Both the position numbers and the translations under genes were made by a program. 64,000 nt of DNA from CADCWN01 sp046328475 (GTDB lineage: Bacteria; Chloroflexota; Chloroflexia; Thermomicrobiales; CADCWN01), in the NCBI GenBank assembly GCA_046328475.1, contig JAXLWN010000010.1, forward strand, positions 62,001 to 126,000, read 5' to 3'. The notes under the pieces were generated by a model. The model did not search any database. It was not told where the DNA came from and saw only the letters and a program-made list of their open reading frames with translations. Positions 7,942-18,568 of this stretch are shown here, one piece after another (position 1 is the stretch's first letter; each line of letters starts with the position of its first letter).

Positions 7942-8037
7942 GGATTGCGGATTTCAGATTGCTGATTGGGTCCGGGGAGAGGCGAAAGCTTCCCCCGGGC
8001 CTTTTCTGCATTCTCCATTCTTCATTCTCAATTCCGC
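7938..8037. repeat. Degenerate short tandem repeat arms
   Basis: Runs built on GATTGCGGATTTCAGATTGC and, about 60 bases on, CATTCTCCATTCTTCATTCT lie between the membrane protein gene and the SWIM gene. They resemble the 7-bp repeat arrays elsewhere in the window, especially 52622-52730, but are more decayed and do not pair well. Confidence 0.5.
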
Positions 8038-8124
8038 CAGCGGGGTATACTGGGGCGTAGGTTTGTGCGTGCGCGCGTTTGTTGCGTTCCTGGTTGGGTG
8101 TGCCGATCTCGGAGGGGGTGGCGC

Positions 8125-10063
8125 ATGGCGACGAGCGATTTCCGGCCGGTGACGGAGGCGGATCTGCGGCGCTTCACCGATGCGAGCAGCTTCAGCAACG
8201 GGAAGAGTTATCAGCGGGGTGGCGCTATCTCGCGGACGATGCTGCGCGGGGCGCTGATCAGCGGGTTATGCCAGGGATCGAGCGGCGGGCCGTACCGGGT
8301 TGAGGCGGAGCTGGTGCCGCGCGATGCGCCCGGGCGGGAGCAGATCGCGGGGTGGAGTTGCACCTGCCCGCGTGGCGGCTTCTGCAAGCACATCGTGGCG
8401 CTCATGCTGACCTGGATCGCGACGCCGGACCGCTTCGCGCCGCGCCGGGAGGTGGGGGAGCTGCTGGCGTCGAAGGGGCGCGAGGAGTTACTGGCGCTGC
8501 TGACCGATATTCTGGAACGGCAGCCGGAGCTGATCGACTATGTCGAGGCCGCATTGCCCGCGCCCGCGCCGGTGGTGGCACCGGGCCAGGGGGCACGCCC
8601 GACGCTCGACCGCGCGCAGATTCTGGAGCAGGTGCGGCAGGCATTCGCCGATGATGGCGAAGGCGGCGACGAGGGCGACGATGACGGCCACTGGGGCTAC
8701 GGTCGCTACGACGATTGGCAGGAAGGGCAGAGCGTCGATATCGCGGTGCTGCAACGGTTGCGGCGGAGCGCCGACGACTATGCCGCCGCCGGGCGCTGGG
8801 CCGACGCCCAACTGGTCTACGCCGCGATTGTGGAGGAGGCGACCAGCCACGACGACGAGACCTACTACGACGAGGAAGGCGAAGTCCTGTCGGCGGTGGA
8901 CGAGTGTGTGGCGGGTCTGGCGCGCTGCCTGGAGGCGCAGGCGGGGCTGCCGCCGGGCGATCGGCTCGCGGCCAGTGCGCGCGGGGAGTTGCTGCGGTCG
9001 CTCTACGATGCCTGGTCGTATGGGCTCGATTACAGCCTGGCGCACACCCCGGCGGTGCCCGAATTGCTGATCCGGCACGCGACGCCGGAGGAGCGCGCGA
9101 CGGTGGCGGGCTGGCTGCGGGACGCGCTCGGGCCGGGCGGCACCTACGGGCGACCCGACGTGCGGCGGGAGTTCGTCGCGTTCTTGCTGCTGCTGCGCGA
9201 GGCGGAGGGGGTCGACGACGAGGCGATCCTGGAGGAATATCGCGCCGCCGGGCTGTGGGACGACGTGGCGGGGCGGCTGCTGCGCCTGGGGCGGACGGAC
9301 GAGGCGCTGGCGACCGCGCGCCAGTGGCTCAGTTCGCCGCACGAGACGCTCGCCTTCGCGGATGCGCTGCTCGCGCTCGGTGGCGCACACGTTGGCGAGG
9401 CGCTGGGCTATGTCGAGGACCAACTGCGGGCGGTGGGCGACCGGCCGAATCAGGATCTCGGCGTGCGCGACGGCGACGCCTACCTGACCTGGCTGGGCCA
9501 CCAGTATGGGCTGCACGACCGGCCCGACCGCGCGCTGGAGCTGGCCTGGCGGCGGTTCCGCGCCGCGCCGAACGACCAGACCTACGCGGCGGTGCAGACC
9601 GCCGCCTCGCTCCCCGGCCAACCCGCCGATCTCTGGCCTGCGGAGCGGCGGAAGTTGCTGCTGGCGCTGGAGGAGAAGGGCCTCTGGGGCGTGCTGGTGA
9701 ATATCTTCCTGGCCGAAGGGGAAGTCGGCGAGGCTGACGGCGCTGGGCGAGCTGGAGCAGCGCCCGACGCCGCGCCGTGGGTATTACGGCTACTGGAACT
9801 GGGCGACTACCGCCGCGTCGCCCGCGCGGCCGAGGATGAGTCACCGGAGCGGGCGATCACCATCTACCAGCAGATCGCGCAGCACCACATCGACCAGCGC
9901 AACGCAACAATTACCAGCAGGCCGCCGAATACCTCGACCGGGCGCGCAGCACTTCTACGAGCGCCAGGGGCGTTACGAAGCGTGGCGCGACTTTATCACC
10001 GATCTGCGCAATCGCCACGCACGCCGTGCTGCGGAGGAGTTGAACGCGCGGGAACTCGAATGA
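8125..10063 (+). CDS. SWIM zinc-finger protein (frameshifted near the C-terminus)
   Basis: A protein of about 640 residues that starts at an ATG preceded by GGAGGGGG. The SWIM zinc-finger signature CxCxnCxH is CTCPRGGFCKH at about residues 77-87; SWIM domains bind DNA or proteins. The rest is a long helical-repeat-like region rich in Ala, Leu and Arg, with acidic stretches near residues 175-200 and 255-270. One frame is open to about 9900. The expected C-terminus (QHFYERQGRYEAWRDFITDL) then continues in another frame to the stop at 10063, so at least one shift occurs near 9900-9950 and there may be a pair near 9730. Function unknown; isolated gene with no operon partner. Confidence 0.8.
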
Positions 10064-10221
10064 GTGCCGAGTGCTGAGTGCTGAGTGCTGAGTGGGGACG
10101 GAGTAACGAGTAACGAGTAACGAGTAACGAGGACGAGGGGATCTTTTCGCCCCACTACCTGACTACCCGACCACCCGACCACCCGACCCACTCAGCACTC
10201 AGCACCAGCACTCAGCACTCG
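10064..10221. repeat. Heptameric tandem-repeat array with mirrored arms
   Basis: Three successive heptamers, GAGTGCT, GAGTAAC and then CCGACTA-type or CCGACCA-type units, are followed by CACTCAGCACTCAGCACC. The GAGTGCTGAGTGCTGAGT arm can pair with the ACTCAGCACTCAGC arm, giving a long imperfect hairpin. It fills the space between two convergent genes and could serve as a terminator. Confidence 0.8.
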
Positions 10222-10642
10222 CTAATTCGGTTCGTGTCCTAGCTCGCGGACGCCGAGGGCGGCGATGCGGAGGGCGGTTTCTTCGCTGAGCGCCATGTGG
10301 GAGTTGCGAGCCGTCTTCGTCGGTGAGGATGAGGGACCAGTAGGGGATGTATTCGCCCCCTTCGCGGCCGGGTGGGAAGACTTCGACGCTGGCGAGTTCG
10401 ATCCGGGGGCGGATCGTCAGGCCGTAGATGGCGACCGGTTGGGGTTGCCAGGTGGTCGGGCTGCGCTCGGCTTTGGGGCGGGCGGCGATGATCGCCTGGG
10501 CCAGTTCGCCCATGCCGACCGGGTCGGTCCAGACCTCGGCGCTGAATTCGCCGGAATGGAAATGCAGCACCACCGCCTCGGGGTCGTCCGGCACGGTCTC
10601 GCGCTCGACCGCTTCCACATCGAACAAGAAATCGAGTTGCAT
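10222..10642 (-). CDS. Hypothetical protein of about 140 residues (one frameshift)
   Basis: A small protein starting MQLDFLFDVEAVERETV and containing VVLHFHSGEFSAEVWTDPVG and GEYIPYWSLILTDEDGSQLP. After that point, near 10300, the frame must shift by one base. The continuation MALSEETALRIAALGVRELG then ends in HEPN at the TAG at 10222-10224. I do not recognise a family and there is no signal peptide or membrane segment. The C-terminus abuts the heptameric repeat array. An overlapping read-through in the first frame into the repeats is an artefact of the shift. Confidence 0.55.
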
Positions 10643-10814
10643 CGTCCACATTCCTCGCGTCGCCAGGGGACCAGCGCAGCGGCGTTGCTGTAGGTGATTT
10701 ATCGTCGCGCGGGCGGGCGGCGTCAAGTGGGCTTCGAATACGCCTGGTTGGAGAACAACAAAGTAGTAGGCTACAATCCGCGCCGTTCGGTGAAATCGAG
10801 GGCGAGGAGGGCGC

Positions 10815-12352
10815 GTGGTGATCGGGGTTGATGTCGGGGGACCACGATGCGGCGATCTCGATGGGCGCGCGGTGATCGCGACGGCGAAGCGGCCGACGAG
10901 CGCCGATGTGACCGGCGGGATCGTGGCGGCGCTGGGGGCGGTGCTGGCGGCGGTGCCGGGGGCGCGATCGACGCGATCATGATCGGGACGACGCACTTCA
11001 CGAATGCGGTGGTGCAGCGCCGCGACCTGGTGCCGACGGCGGCGATCCGGCTGTGGTCGCCCGCGACGGCGAGCGTCCCGCCGCTGGAGGACTGGCCGGG
11101 CGGAGTTGCGCGCGGCGATTGGCGGCACGGCCTACCTGGTCCACGGCGGCTTCGAGTTTGACGGGCGACCGATCAGCGCGACCGATCCGGCGGAATCGAT
11201 CCGGTGGCCGAGGAGTTGGCGCGGTTGGGGACGGCGCGCGGCGGTTGTCGGGGTTTTCGCGCCGGTGGATGTGTTGCAGGAGGAGTGGGCGGCTGCGCGG
11301 CTGCGCGAACGGCTGCCGGACCTCGATATTACGCTGTCGCACGAGATCGCTGGGGCTGCTGGAGCGCGAGAATGCGGCGATCCTCAACGTTTGCCTGACG
11401 CCGCTGGCGCGGCGGACGATCGCGGCCTCCGCGAGGCGGTGGCGCGGTTGGGGCTCGATCCGGCCCCGCGCCTCTACCTCAGCCAGAACGACGGCACGCT
11501 GATTGATGCCGACTACGCCGCGCGCCACCCGGTGCTGACCTTCGCCTCGGGGCCGACGAATTCGATGCGCGGCGCGGTATTTCTCTCGGGGCTGGCTTAT
11601 CGGGATCGTGCTCGATATCGGCGGCACGACGACTGATGGCGGCGTGCTGGCGGTAGCGGTTTCCGCGCGAGGCGTCGTTCGAGGTGAGCGTCGGCGGGGT
11701 GCGGAGACGAACGGGATGTTGATGTGGCCTCGGTCGGCCTCGGCGCGGGGGCAGTCTGGTGGCCGCCGATGGCGCGACGGTCGGGCCGGTGAGCGTCGGC
11801 TTCGGGCTGACCGAGCGAGCGCGCGTCTTCGGCGGCGAGACGCTGACGGCAACCGACATCGCGGTGGCGGCGGGGTTGATCGCCCTGGGGGACGCGTCGC
11901 GCGTCGCCGATCTCGATCCGGCGGTCGTGGCGACCGCGCGCGGGGTGATGCGCGACCGGATCGCCGATCTGGTGGATAGCCTGAAGACCGACGCCGCGCC
12001 AGCGACGGTGATCGGTGGTCAGGCGGCAGCATCCTGGTGGAGAGCCGACCTCGGCGTGGCGCGTGCTGCAGCCTGCCGCACCACGATTGCGCTGGCGCGA
12101 TCGGCGCGGCGATCGCCCAGGTCAGCGGCGAGGTGGACCGCATCTACCCGCTCGATGGGCGCGGCCAGACGCGAGGCGGCGTTGGCGGCGGCGCGGGCCG
12201 AAGACCGGCGCGACGGGTATGGGTCTGACCCGGCGACGATTGAGATCGTCGAGGTGGACGAGATCCCGCTGACCTATCTGCCGAGCAACGCGCTGCGGGT
12301 GCGGGTGAAGGTGGTGGGGGATCTGCTGGAGCAGCGATGGTTGAGATCATGA
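10815..12352 (+). CDS. Hydantoinase/oxoprolinase HyuA-like protein (multiple frameshifts)
   Basis: Fragments in all three forward frames follow the HyuA N-terminal and central domains in order: VVIGVDVGG at the start, MIGTTHFTNAVVQRRDLV, DLDITLSHEI, LLERENAAILNVCL, LYLSQNDGTLIDADYA, then the second phosphate-binding motif VLDIGGTTTD near 11620. VGFGLTERARVFGGETLTATD and VEVDEIPLTYLPSNALRV close the gene. Family members hydrolyse cyclic amides such as hydantoins or 5-oxoproline, using ATP. At least six single-base shifts are needed, often at G or C runs. No HyuB-like subunit follows. The DUF917 protein that often accompanies such genes lies 6.2 kb further on, beyond the NACHT island. Confidence 0.75.
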
Positions 12353-12607
12353 CTAAGGCGTTGGGCCAGAGTTAGGACAGTCGGTAGCCGAAGTCAACAT
12401 GAGTATTAAGATAGATGCGGTCGCCGGTGTTGTTTGTTTCACGATGAGCGTGCAGGCATGACGTAAAGATACCAACAATGCGACGGCAGCGTGGTGGAAG
12501 CCAAATGATGGCACTCCCTACGGTAGTACTATCTGGGAGACGATCAGGTGGAACAGCGAGTGGTTCATTTGGCGTCAGGCGAGCTTGCACTTCTGACTCT
12601 ACTCCTG

Positions 12608-15600
12608 CTAACAGGCGACGTATAAATCTGGATTGGCTCGTTTCAGTAGGTCGACTGATTTCTTCAACCGCGCCATGTCGGTGTCAGCCAGGATGAGCCG
12701 TTGCAATCCAGTCAATTCCGCGAGCGGAGCCAGGTTCGTAATCTGGGTCCCTGTCAGGTCTAGCAGTTTCAATCCAGTCAATCCTGCCAGCGGATGCAGA
12801 TCGACTAGGTCTGTTTCTGCCAGCATGAGCTCTTGTAGGCTGGATAGTTCGGCCAGCGGGGTGATGTCAATTACATCAGTGGCCGACAATCTGAGTGTCT
12901 CGAGATTGGTCAGCTTTGCCAGCGGAGATAGGTCCGTGACCCCGGTACCCGATAGGTTGAGAGCCCGTAGGTTGGTCAGCCCGGCCAGCGGACGCAGGTC
13001 CGTGATCCTATTAGTCGACAAGTCGAGTGTCTCTAGGTTGGCCAGCCCGGCCAGCGGAGATAGGTCCGCAATCCCATTAAGTGACAGGTCGAGGGTTCGC
13101 AAGTTGGTCATCCCGGCCAGTGGGCGCAGGTCAGTGACCTGGGAGTCCCCGAGGAAGAGTTCTTGCAGGCTGACTATCCTGGCTAGCGGCGTGAGGTTGA
13201 CCATGTCAACGGTTGTTAGGTTAAGAGTTCGCAGGCTTGCCATCCTGGCCAGCGGGGCGAGGTCGACTACCTCGGCGGCCGACAGGTCTAGCGCCTCTAG
13301 GTCTTCCAGTCCGACCAGCGGACGCAGGTCCTTGACCGCGGTTCCAGACAGTTTAAGAGTTCGCAGACTGGTAATCCTGGCCAGTGGAGTCAAGTCGGTC
13401 ACCTCGGTGTCTTCTAGGTCGAGCGATTGCAGGTCGGCCAGCGTAGATAGTGGATGCAAATCCTTGACCTCGGTGCCCGCTAGGATGAGCTGTTGCAGGC
13501 CGTGGTTAGCCCGGCCAACGGGGCCAAGCCATTGGTAGCTAAGACACGAATGCAATTGCGTGGAGGTAGTGCTGTCAGAAAGGTGAGATAGTCGAGTGCA
13601 GGAAGGACTACGTCATTGCGAGCACCCCAGATGATACTCGCAAACTCCTGTGAGTCGAAGGCTATCCAGGTTCTTCGGGCCAGTTCCGCATCTACAAGCC
13701 AGTCATTCATTGCGGCAAAGTTGCGCAGAGCACTGAGCGCAGAGGCAGTGCCGATCGTGGCCAGGGCGGTGACGCACGCTGATGCAGCACTTGGGTTGCC
13801 GTAAGGAGGCGTCGAAATGAGCGGAACGAGGGGGTCACCGATCTGAGCGAGGAGCCGCGCCGTCTGCTTCATCGTGGGGCGGCAAGTGATTTCGTGCTGC
13901 TTCCTCAATGCGTTCTGCCAAGTCGGGGTCGAGGCTAGGGATCGTTTCAAGACAGGCTAGTGCTAACAGATGGTATGTACGTGCCTTCTCTGCCACTGCA
14001 ACTTCTAAGCTTGAATCAAGTAGCCACGCTAGAAAAGCTTCAGCCATTTGGCGGTTGGCTTGCCCGATCGCAAGCACGATTGGTTCGCGCCAGCGGTCGT
14101 CGGCGGCATGGTTACGGAGCGTATCGAGATCACCCTGGGCCGCGATGATGCCAGCGGCGAGGTAATCCTGGAAGGATCGATGGCTGAATTCGAGCCGATT
14201 ATGCGCGGGACTTTGAAGGAGGCCTGAGCGTTCGAGATAGAAGGCAATACAGATCTGTACTGGTGACACCTTGGCGGCGAAGGAGGCGTGCCTGAGGGAT
14301 GAGAATCTCCCTTTCGGCACGTGAGATCTCGACTTCGGCAAGATTCTCGCCGAGGAGCCAGCGCGCGAGATGGCCGAGTGGCGTGCGCTTTTGTGTAAGC
14401 GTAAGACGTGAAACAGGAGAATCGGAAGGCACTTTGCGGCGCACATCGCGGCCGTGGAGAAGCATATCAGTGCATTGCTCATATAGTTCAAGACGTTGGG
14501 ACGCCAGTTGGTCACGATACTCGCGGTGGACGGCACAAATCATGGCGCAGAGAAGTGGAGACTCGGCGAGGAGGCGCAATGCGGGACGCTGCCGCAGGAG
14601 GCAAGGCGACGCAGTGCGCTTGCGAGTCGCGGCAATTCGGTGGCGGCATCGGGTTCGTGTCGGCTGAGTAAGTGTTGCACGGCAACATGCCAGCGCTCGA
14701 TCAGGAGATCGACTTGATCAGGGTTGAGTCGGGCAAGACTGGTTGGGAAAAAGTCGTGCCTCCGAGACCAAGTGAGCCAGCGCGGCCACTGCGCCCTGGC
14801 AATCGCCGCCGGGCGGGAAGTAACTACATATGTTGCCAGGGGATAGGCCTGGAGCAGGTCATTGAGGCGATCGAGGACTTCGTTGCGACGAGCCGCAGGG
14901 ACTTCGTCGATTCCGTCAATGAGTACAAGTGCAGCCCCTCGTTCTAAATGAGATTGTACCCATCCAGGTGGCATTTCTGCTGCGAGGTCATAGGCGACGA
15001 GACCGGGGAACTCGGCGACTGGAGGGATGATGGATTTTCGTTCGACACAGTCACGCAAGCGGATGTAGAGCGGGCGCAGTCGTTCAGAAATGAGGTCGCC
15101 AGTGAATCGGCGTGCAGCGGCCTGATAGCGAGCCAGCGGGCGAGTTGTCTTTCCTGAACCTGCATCGCCTGGAATGACGAGACGCTTGTTGTTGCGAAGG
15201 AGAGCGTCAACAGAGCCGCTGCGGGTGTTCGCAGGATCTTCTTCGGGAGGTATAGCCTGCAACGTACCACGGAGGTCGCGAATGAGTTGATCATCGCGAT
15301 TTGGATCGGGCGCGACATAGTCGAGGCGGATGTATGAGAGGTCGAGGTGTTGGAACTCGTATTCATCAGTGTAGCGAGGGGCACCAAAGGGTTCGAGGCG
15401 GTTGAGTTTTGGGTAACGAACGTGCGGAAGCGCTCTTCCCAGGCGCGATCGGATTCCTGCCGCGCGATTCGATCGGCCCGAAGGTCGGCTATGTGCTTTA
15501 GGAGTGCGTTGTTCACCATCTGGGCATAGCCAGATGCTTCTGCGGCCTGAACGAGGCGCTGGCTAGCCTCGCGGATCATACGCTCGTAGAGCGCCTTCCG

Positions 15601-15795
15601 TTCACGTTGCTGTAAGAGCGTTCATCGATGGGGCGGGCCAAGAGGTGCTGGCTAGGGTGTCAGCGTTGAGTGCGAGGGGATCAAGCGTGGCAAGACCTGC
15701 ATCGGGCGCTTCAAGAGTAGCGATGACGGCGCGGCGGAGGGCTGCACGGGTGCCTGTGTCGAGTCTGCCAAATTCGTGGCCCCGCTAATCAGCAT
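12608..15795 (-). CDS. NACHT NTPase with C-terminal leucine-rich repeats (NLR-like; frameshifted)
   Basis: A protein of about 1060 residues pieced together across frames. Order: an N-terminal region of about 200 residues (ALRRAVIATLEAPDAG, then a helical stretch with LVQAAEASGYAQMVNNALLK); Walker A PGDAGSGKTT at about 15143-15172; Walker B with acidic residues LVLIDGIDEVP; the sensor-like YVVTSRPAA; the NACHT tail SPLLCAMICAVHREYRDQL; and FSHRSFQDYLAAGIIAA. A helical linker follows, then 13 leucine-rich repeats of 22 residues (pattern LxxLxLxxTxVxDLxPLAxL). Bacterial NACHT proteins of this kind are STAND ATPases, several of which protect against phage. Roughly seven single-base shifts interrupt it (near 15580, 15430, 14600, 14310, 13900 and 13510), so it may be decayed or mis-sequenced. 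GC content is lower than in its neighbours. Its start overlaps the stop of the small upstream gene. Confidence 0.75.
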
Positions 15796-15995
15796 TGAGT
15801 TGTTTCGCGATGTCGGTGCCGAGCGTGGCGAGTTGCTGAGCGCTGGAGTGGCTCGTGGTCGCGAATCTGCTCATTTGTGAGCATGCCGATGAGTTTCGTG
15901 GCTACGGCCTGGACGACAGGGTTGCCTATCTGAGATTGGCTGAGAGCCTCGGCCGCCGCTGCAGCGAGGGTAATGACGGTGATGAACTCTGGCAT
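15785..15995 (-). CDS. Small helical protein upstream of and overlapping the NACHT gene
   Basis: About 70 residues beginning MPEFITVITLAAAAAEALSQ, then GNPVVQAVATKLIGMLTNEQ. After one base shift near 15850 it ends QQLATLGTDIAKQLNAD at the TAG at 15785-15787. The start is supported by GGTGGAG 8 bases upstream. The N-terminal segment is hydrophobic (Ala/Val/Ile-rich) and could be an amphipathic or weak membrane helix. The stop lies inside the first codons of the NACHT gene, implying translational coupling. It may be a regulator or effector partner; the family is not recognised. Confidence 0.5.
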
Positions 15996-16452
15996 GGCGC
16001 ACTCCACCATGATTGCTCTAGCTTCCAAGAATATCCGAGCCCTGGATTGACATAGAATTGCGGACGCGCTAGGATTCTACAAAATGTACGAGAGAACCGT
16101 GAACCCCGTTACATCGACCATGGAGGTCGCACGACGGGATTTTGTTATTTGCGAGGCAGAAGCAAGATAGCTGATACTCAGGGCCGAAGACTTTCAGGCG
16201 CAGCCGAACGCCTTGCCCCTGATGGCGTCAAGCGCGACGGTCGTGAAGGTCTTACCCCACAGCGGACTTCGCCAAGATGGTCAAAGACTTTCGCAAGGAG
16301 AATGACGCCAATCGGACGAGTTGAAGGGGCGAAGAGACTGAGGAGTCACGCAAGACGACCGAACTTTTCGGGATTGAGAGGCGTGACAAGTGCTTGTGGT
16401 TCGGCACTGTTTGCCATAGATTCACCAAGTGGCCATCGAGGAAGTCTTGCCA
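15996..16452. other. Intergenic region with no supported gene
   Basis: This stretch holds the upstream region of the leftward NACHT pair and of the rightward gene at 16453. Short open frames exist on both strands, but none has a ribosome site and family-like sequence together. GC is lower than average, so part of it probably belongs to the same island as the NACHT gene. Confidence 0.6.
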
Positions 16453-17001
16453 ATGCGGAGAGATCTTGTGCAGGTGTGCAGGACTGACCGGCTGTACCAC
16501 TATCTGCTCAATAGTGAGGCGGTGTTGCCGGAGATCCTGGCGGGCGGGCTCCTGCCGCTGAGCGCATTTCCCGAGGGTCCGCGCTGGCGCGAGCTTGAGG
16601 CGCTGCGTCCGGGGTTCTATCGTCACCTGTACGCGCAATTTGCCGAACCGGTGATCGGTCGGCCATACAGCAATTCCGGCATCTTCCTGACGCCGATCGA
16701 CTTTCGCCTGCTTCCTGGCCTGACCCTCTCGACGGCGCTGCGGATCGCCATCCCGCTGGCGGCGGTTGAGCGGGACTGCGCCGCGCTCACGTATGAAGGG
16801 GACGAGGGGCGGGTAATCCTGCCGCTGACGCCGGAAACGCTGCTGGAGACGGCCCGGCTGTGGCCGGAGGAGGCGGTGCGCAGCTGGTTCGCGCGCGACC
16901 GCAGCAAGATCTTCTTCAACGTGCCGCAGGTGGCGGCTTACCAGGAGGGGGGCATCCCGGTGCGCCCGGAATGGGTGGAGCGCGCGGAACAAAGCCAATA
17001 G
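16453..17001 (+). CDS. Hypothetical protein, function unknown
   Basis: A 182-residue protein starting MRRDLVQVCRTDRLYHYLLN, followed by EAVLPEILAGGLLPLSAFPE, SGIFLTPIDFRLLPG and VPQVAAYQEGGIPVRPEWVE. The ATG at 16453 has AGGAAG about 8 bases upstream. The sequence is globular and intact, with no signal peptide or membrane segment. Conserved-looking aromatic and Pro/Gly positions suggest a real enzyme or binding protein, but I cannot place it in a family. It lies between the NACHT island and the phosphatase-superfamily gene; which of the two it belongs with is unclear. Confidence 0.65.
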   Translation: MRRDLVQVCRTDRLYHYLLNSEAVLPEILAGGLLPLSAFPEGPRWRELEALRPGFYRHLYAQFAEPVIGRPYSNSGIFLTPIDFRLLPGLTLSTALRIAIPLAAVERDCAALTYEGDEGRVILPLTPETLLETARLWPEEAVRSWFARDRSKIFFNVPQVAAYQEGGIPVRPEWVERAEQSQ

Positions 17002-17160
17002 CCTGGACGGATGGCGCGTCGGCATTGCCTTGGGAATGGTGTCGCCGCTTCCCAGGGCGATCGGCCGGGACTCACTTTGCCTTGCGGGGGACGCTGCGGG
17101 TATCCTCTGTCGTGCGCGTGCCGGGCTGCGCGGGTGCTTGCTGCCGAGGAGGGGTTGCCG

Positions 17161-18444
17161 ATGACCGATCACCAGGCGCGGGTCGGGGAGTTGCTGGCGG
17201 TGCCGTCTGTCGGGCCGGGCTTCGTGCAGCCGAGCTACGGCGGGCACGGCATCGCGAATGTCCCGGCGTCGATCCTGCGCGCCTTCGGGGTGGAGCCGCG
17301 CCACGCGACGCTCGATCAGGCGGTGCTGCCCCCCGCGCTGCTGGATGGCGTGCGGCGGATCGTCGTGCTGATCGTGGATGCGTTCGGCTGGGGGCAATTC
17401 TTCCAGGAGCTTGAGCGGCAGCCCGATCTCTTCCTGGGGCAATTGATCGAGCGGGATGGCGTCGCGTTCTCGCCGCTGACCTCGGTTTTCCCCTCCACGA
17501 CGGTGAACGCGCTGACGACCGCGAATACCGGCGCGCAGCCGATCGAGCATGGCGTGCTCGGCTACACCCTCTGGCTGAAGGAGTTCGGCGCGGTCAGTGA
17601 GATGATCACTTTCGGGCCGTACGCCGCCGGGAACTGGTCCTATCTCCAGACCGGGGTCGAGCCGACCGAGTTCCAGCCCTATCGCTCTCTCTTCCGCCAG
17701 GTGCGCGAGGAGGCCGGGGTGGGGGCGTACATCGTCAACGCCGCCGCCTATCGCCACTCGGCGCTGTCGCTGATGCAGACGACCGGCGCGACCTACGTGC
17801 CCTACATCGCCTTCGCCGACGCGGTGGCGGCGATGGCCGCGCTGGCGAACAAGCCGGGCGACGAGCGGATGCTGATCGGCGCGTACTACGCCAATCTCGA
17901 CTCGATCGCCCACGAATATGGCACCGGCACGCCGCAGCATCGCGCGGAGGTGGCGCACATCGACCGGATGCTCGAACGCGCCTTCTTCAATGAGGTGCGT
18001 CGCTCCGATACGCTCTTCCTGATGTACGCCGACCACGGCCACATCAACTGCACGCCCGAGCGCACGATCGATCTGACCCAGGATCGCGAGTTGATGCGCG
18101 ATCTGGCGGTCGGGCCGACCGGTGAGGGACGGGCGCGCTACCTGCACGTCCGCGACGGGCGACGCGAGTCGGTGCGGGCGCAGATCGCGGAGAAGTATGG
18201 CGCGTTCAGCACGCTGCTCGACGCCGAGGAAGCGATCAGTCGCGGCCTCTTCGGCGACGCGACGCCGACCGACTATGCGCTCGAACGAATCGGCGATTTC
18301 GTGCTGCTGCCGCACGAAAACTGGTATTTCCACCACCACCCGCTGACCCCGGTGCGCAGCAAGCCCCTGACGATGATCGGTCGCCACGGTGGGCTGATGC
18401 CGGAGGAGATGCTGGTGCCGTTTTTGGCAGCACGTTTGGGATGA
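17161..18444 (+). CDS. Alkaline-phosphatase-superfamily hydrolase (type I phosphodiesterase/PglZ-like)
   Basis: A 427-residue member of the alkaline phosphatase superfamily, group type I phosphodiesterase/nucleotide pyrophosphatase. The first metal ligand is in RRIVVLIVDAFGWGQFF near residue 67. The nucleophile is the Thr within SVFPSTTVNALTTANTG near residues 110-125. Further ligands are in ANLDSIAHEYG (Asp and His), MYADHGHINCTP (Asp-His-Gly-His) and the C-terminal HGGLMPEEMLVP. No signal peptide is seen, so it is probably cytoplasmic, which is unusual for phosphodiesterases of this clan but common for the bacterial family. The start is preceded by GAGGAGG. The substrate is unknown. The frame is intact. 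Confidence 0.85.
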   Translation: MTDHQARVGELLAVPSVGPGFVQPSYGGHGIANVPASILRAFGVEPRHATLDQAVLPPALLDGVRRIVVLIVDAFGWGQFFQELERQPDLFLGQLIERDGVAFSPLTSVFPSTTVNALTTANTGAQPIEHGVLGYTLWLKEFGAVSEMITFGPYAAGNWSYLQTGVEPTEFQPYRSLFRQVREEAGVGAYIVNAAAYRHSALSLMQTTGATYVPYIAFADAVAAMAALANKPGDERMLIGAYYANLDSIAHEYGTGTPQHRAEVAHIDRMLERAFFNEVRRSDTLFLMYADHGHINCTPERTIDLTQDRELMRDLAVGPTGEGRARYLHVRDGRRESVRAQIAEKYGAFSTLLDAEEAISRGLFGDATPTDYALERIGDFVLLPHENWYFHHHPLTPVRSKPLTMIGRHGGLMPEEMLVPFLAARLG

Positions 18445-18568
18445 ATCGAACGGGCGAGAGGGAGGAGGGGGAGAACGGGCGAGATTTGGCGACTGAGATT
18501 ATAGCGTCGCGCTAAGTTCTGTCTCCCTCGCACGTTCTCCTTTCTCCACGGCGAGCGGAGCGAGCGAC

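Noticed and set aside
10064..10221. Repeat block considered as a CRISPR array
   Set aside because: Units are about 7 bases and directly adjacent. There are no repeats of 24-40 bases separated by unique spacers, and no cas genes are in the window.
12372..12590. Short minus-strand frame of about 72 codons after the LRR gene
   Set aside because: No ribosome site and no recognisable family. Its final residues look gene-like, but it may be a remnant; not enough to call.
12608..16452. Prophage or transposon as the source of the lower-GC NACHT island
   Set aside because: No integrase, transposase, terminal repeats, attachment-site duplication or structural phage genes were seen.
16252..18387. Long minus-strand frame opposite the unknown gene and the phosphatase-superfamily gene
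   Set aside because: Antisense shadow of the phosphatase-superfamily gene, which has all metal-ligand motifs in the plus direction.
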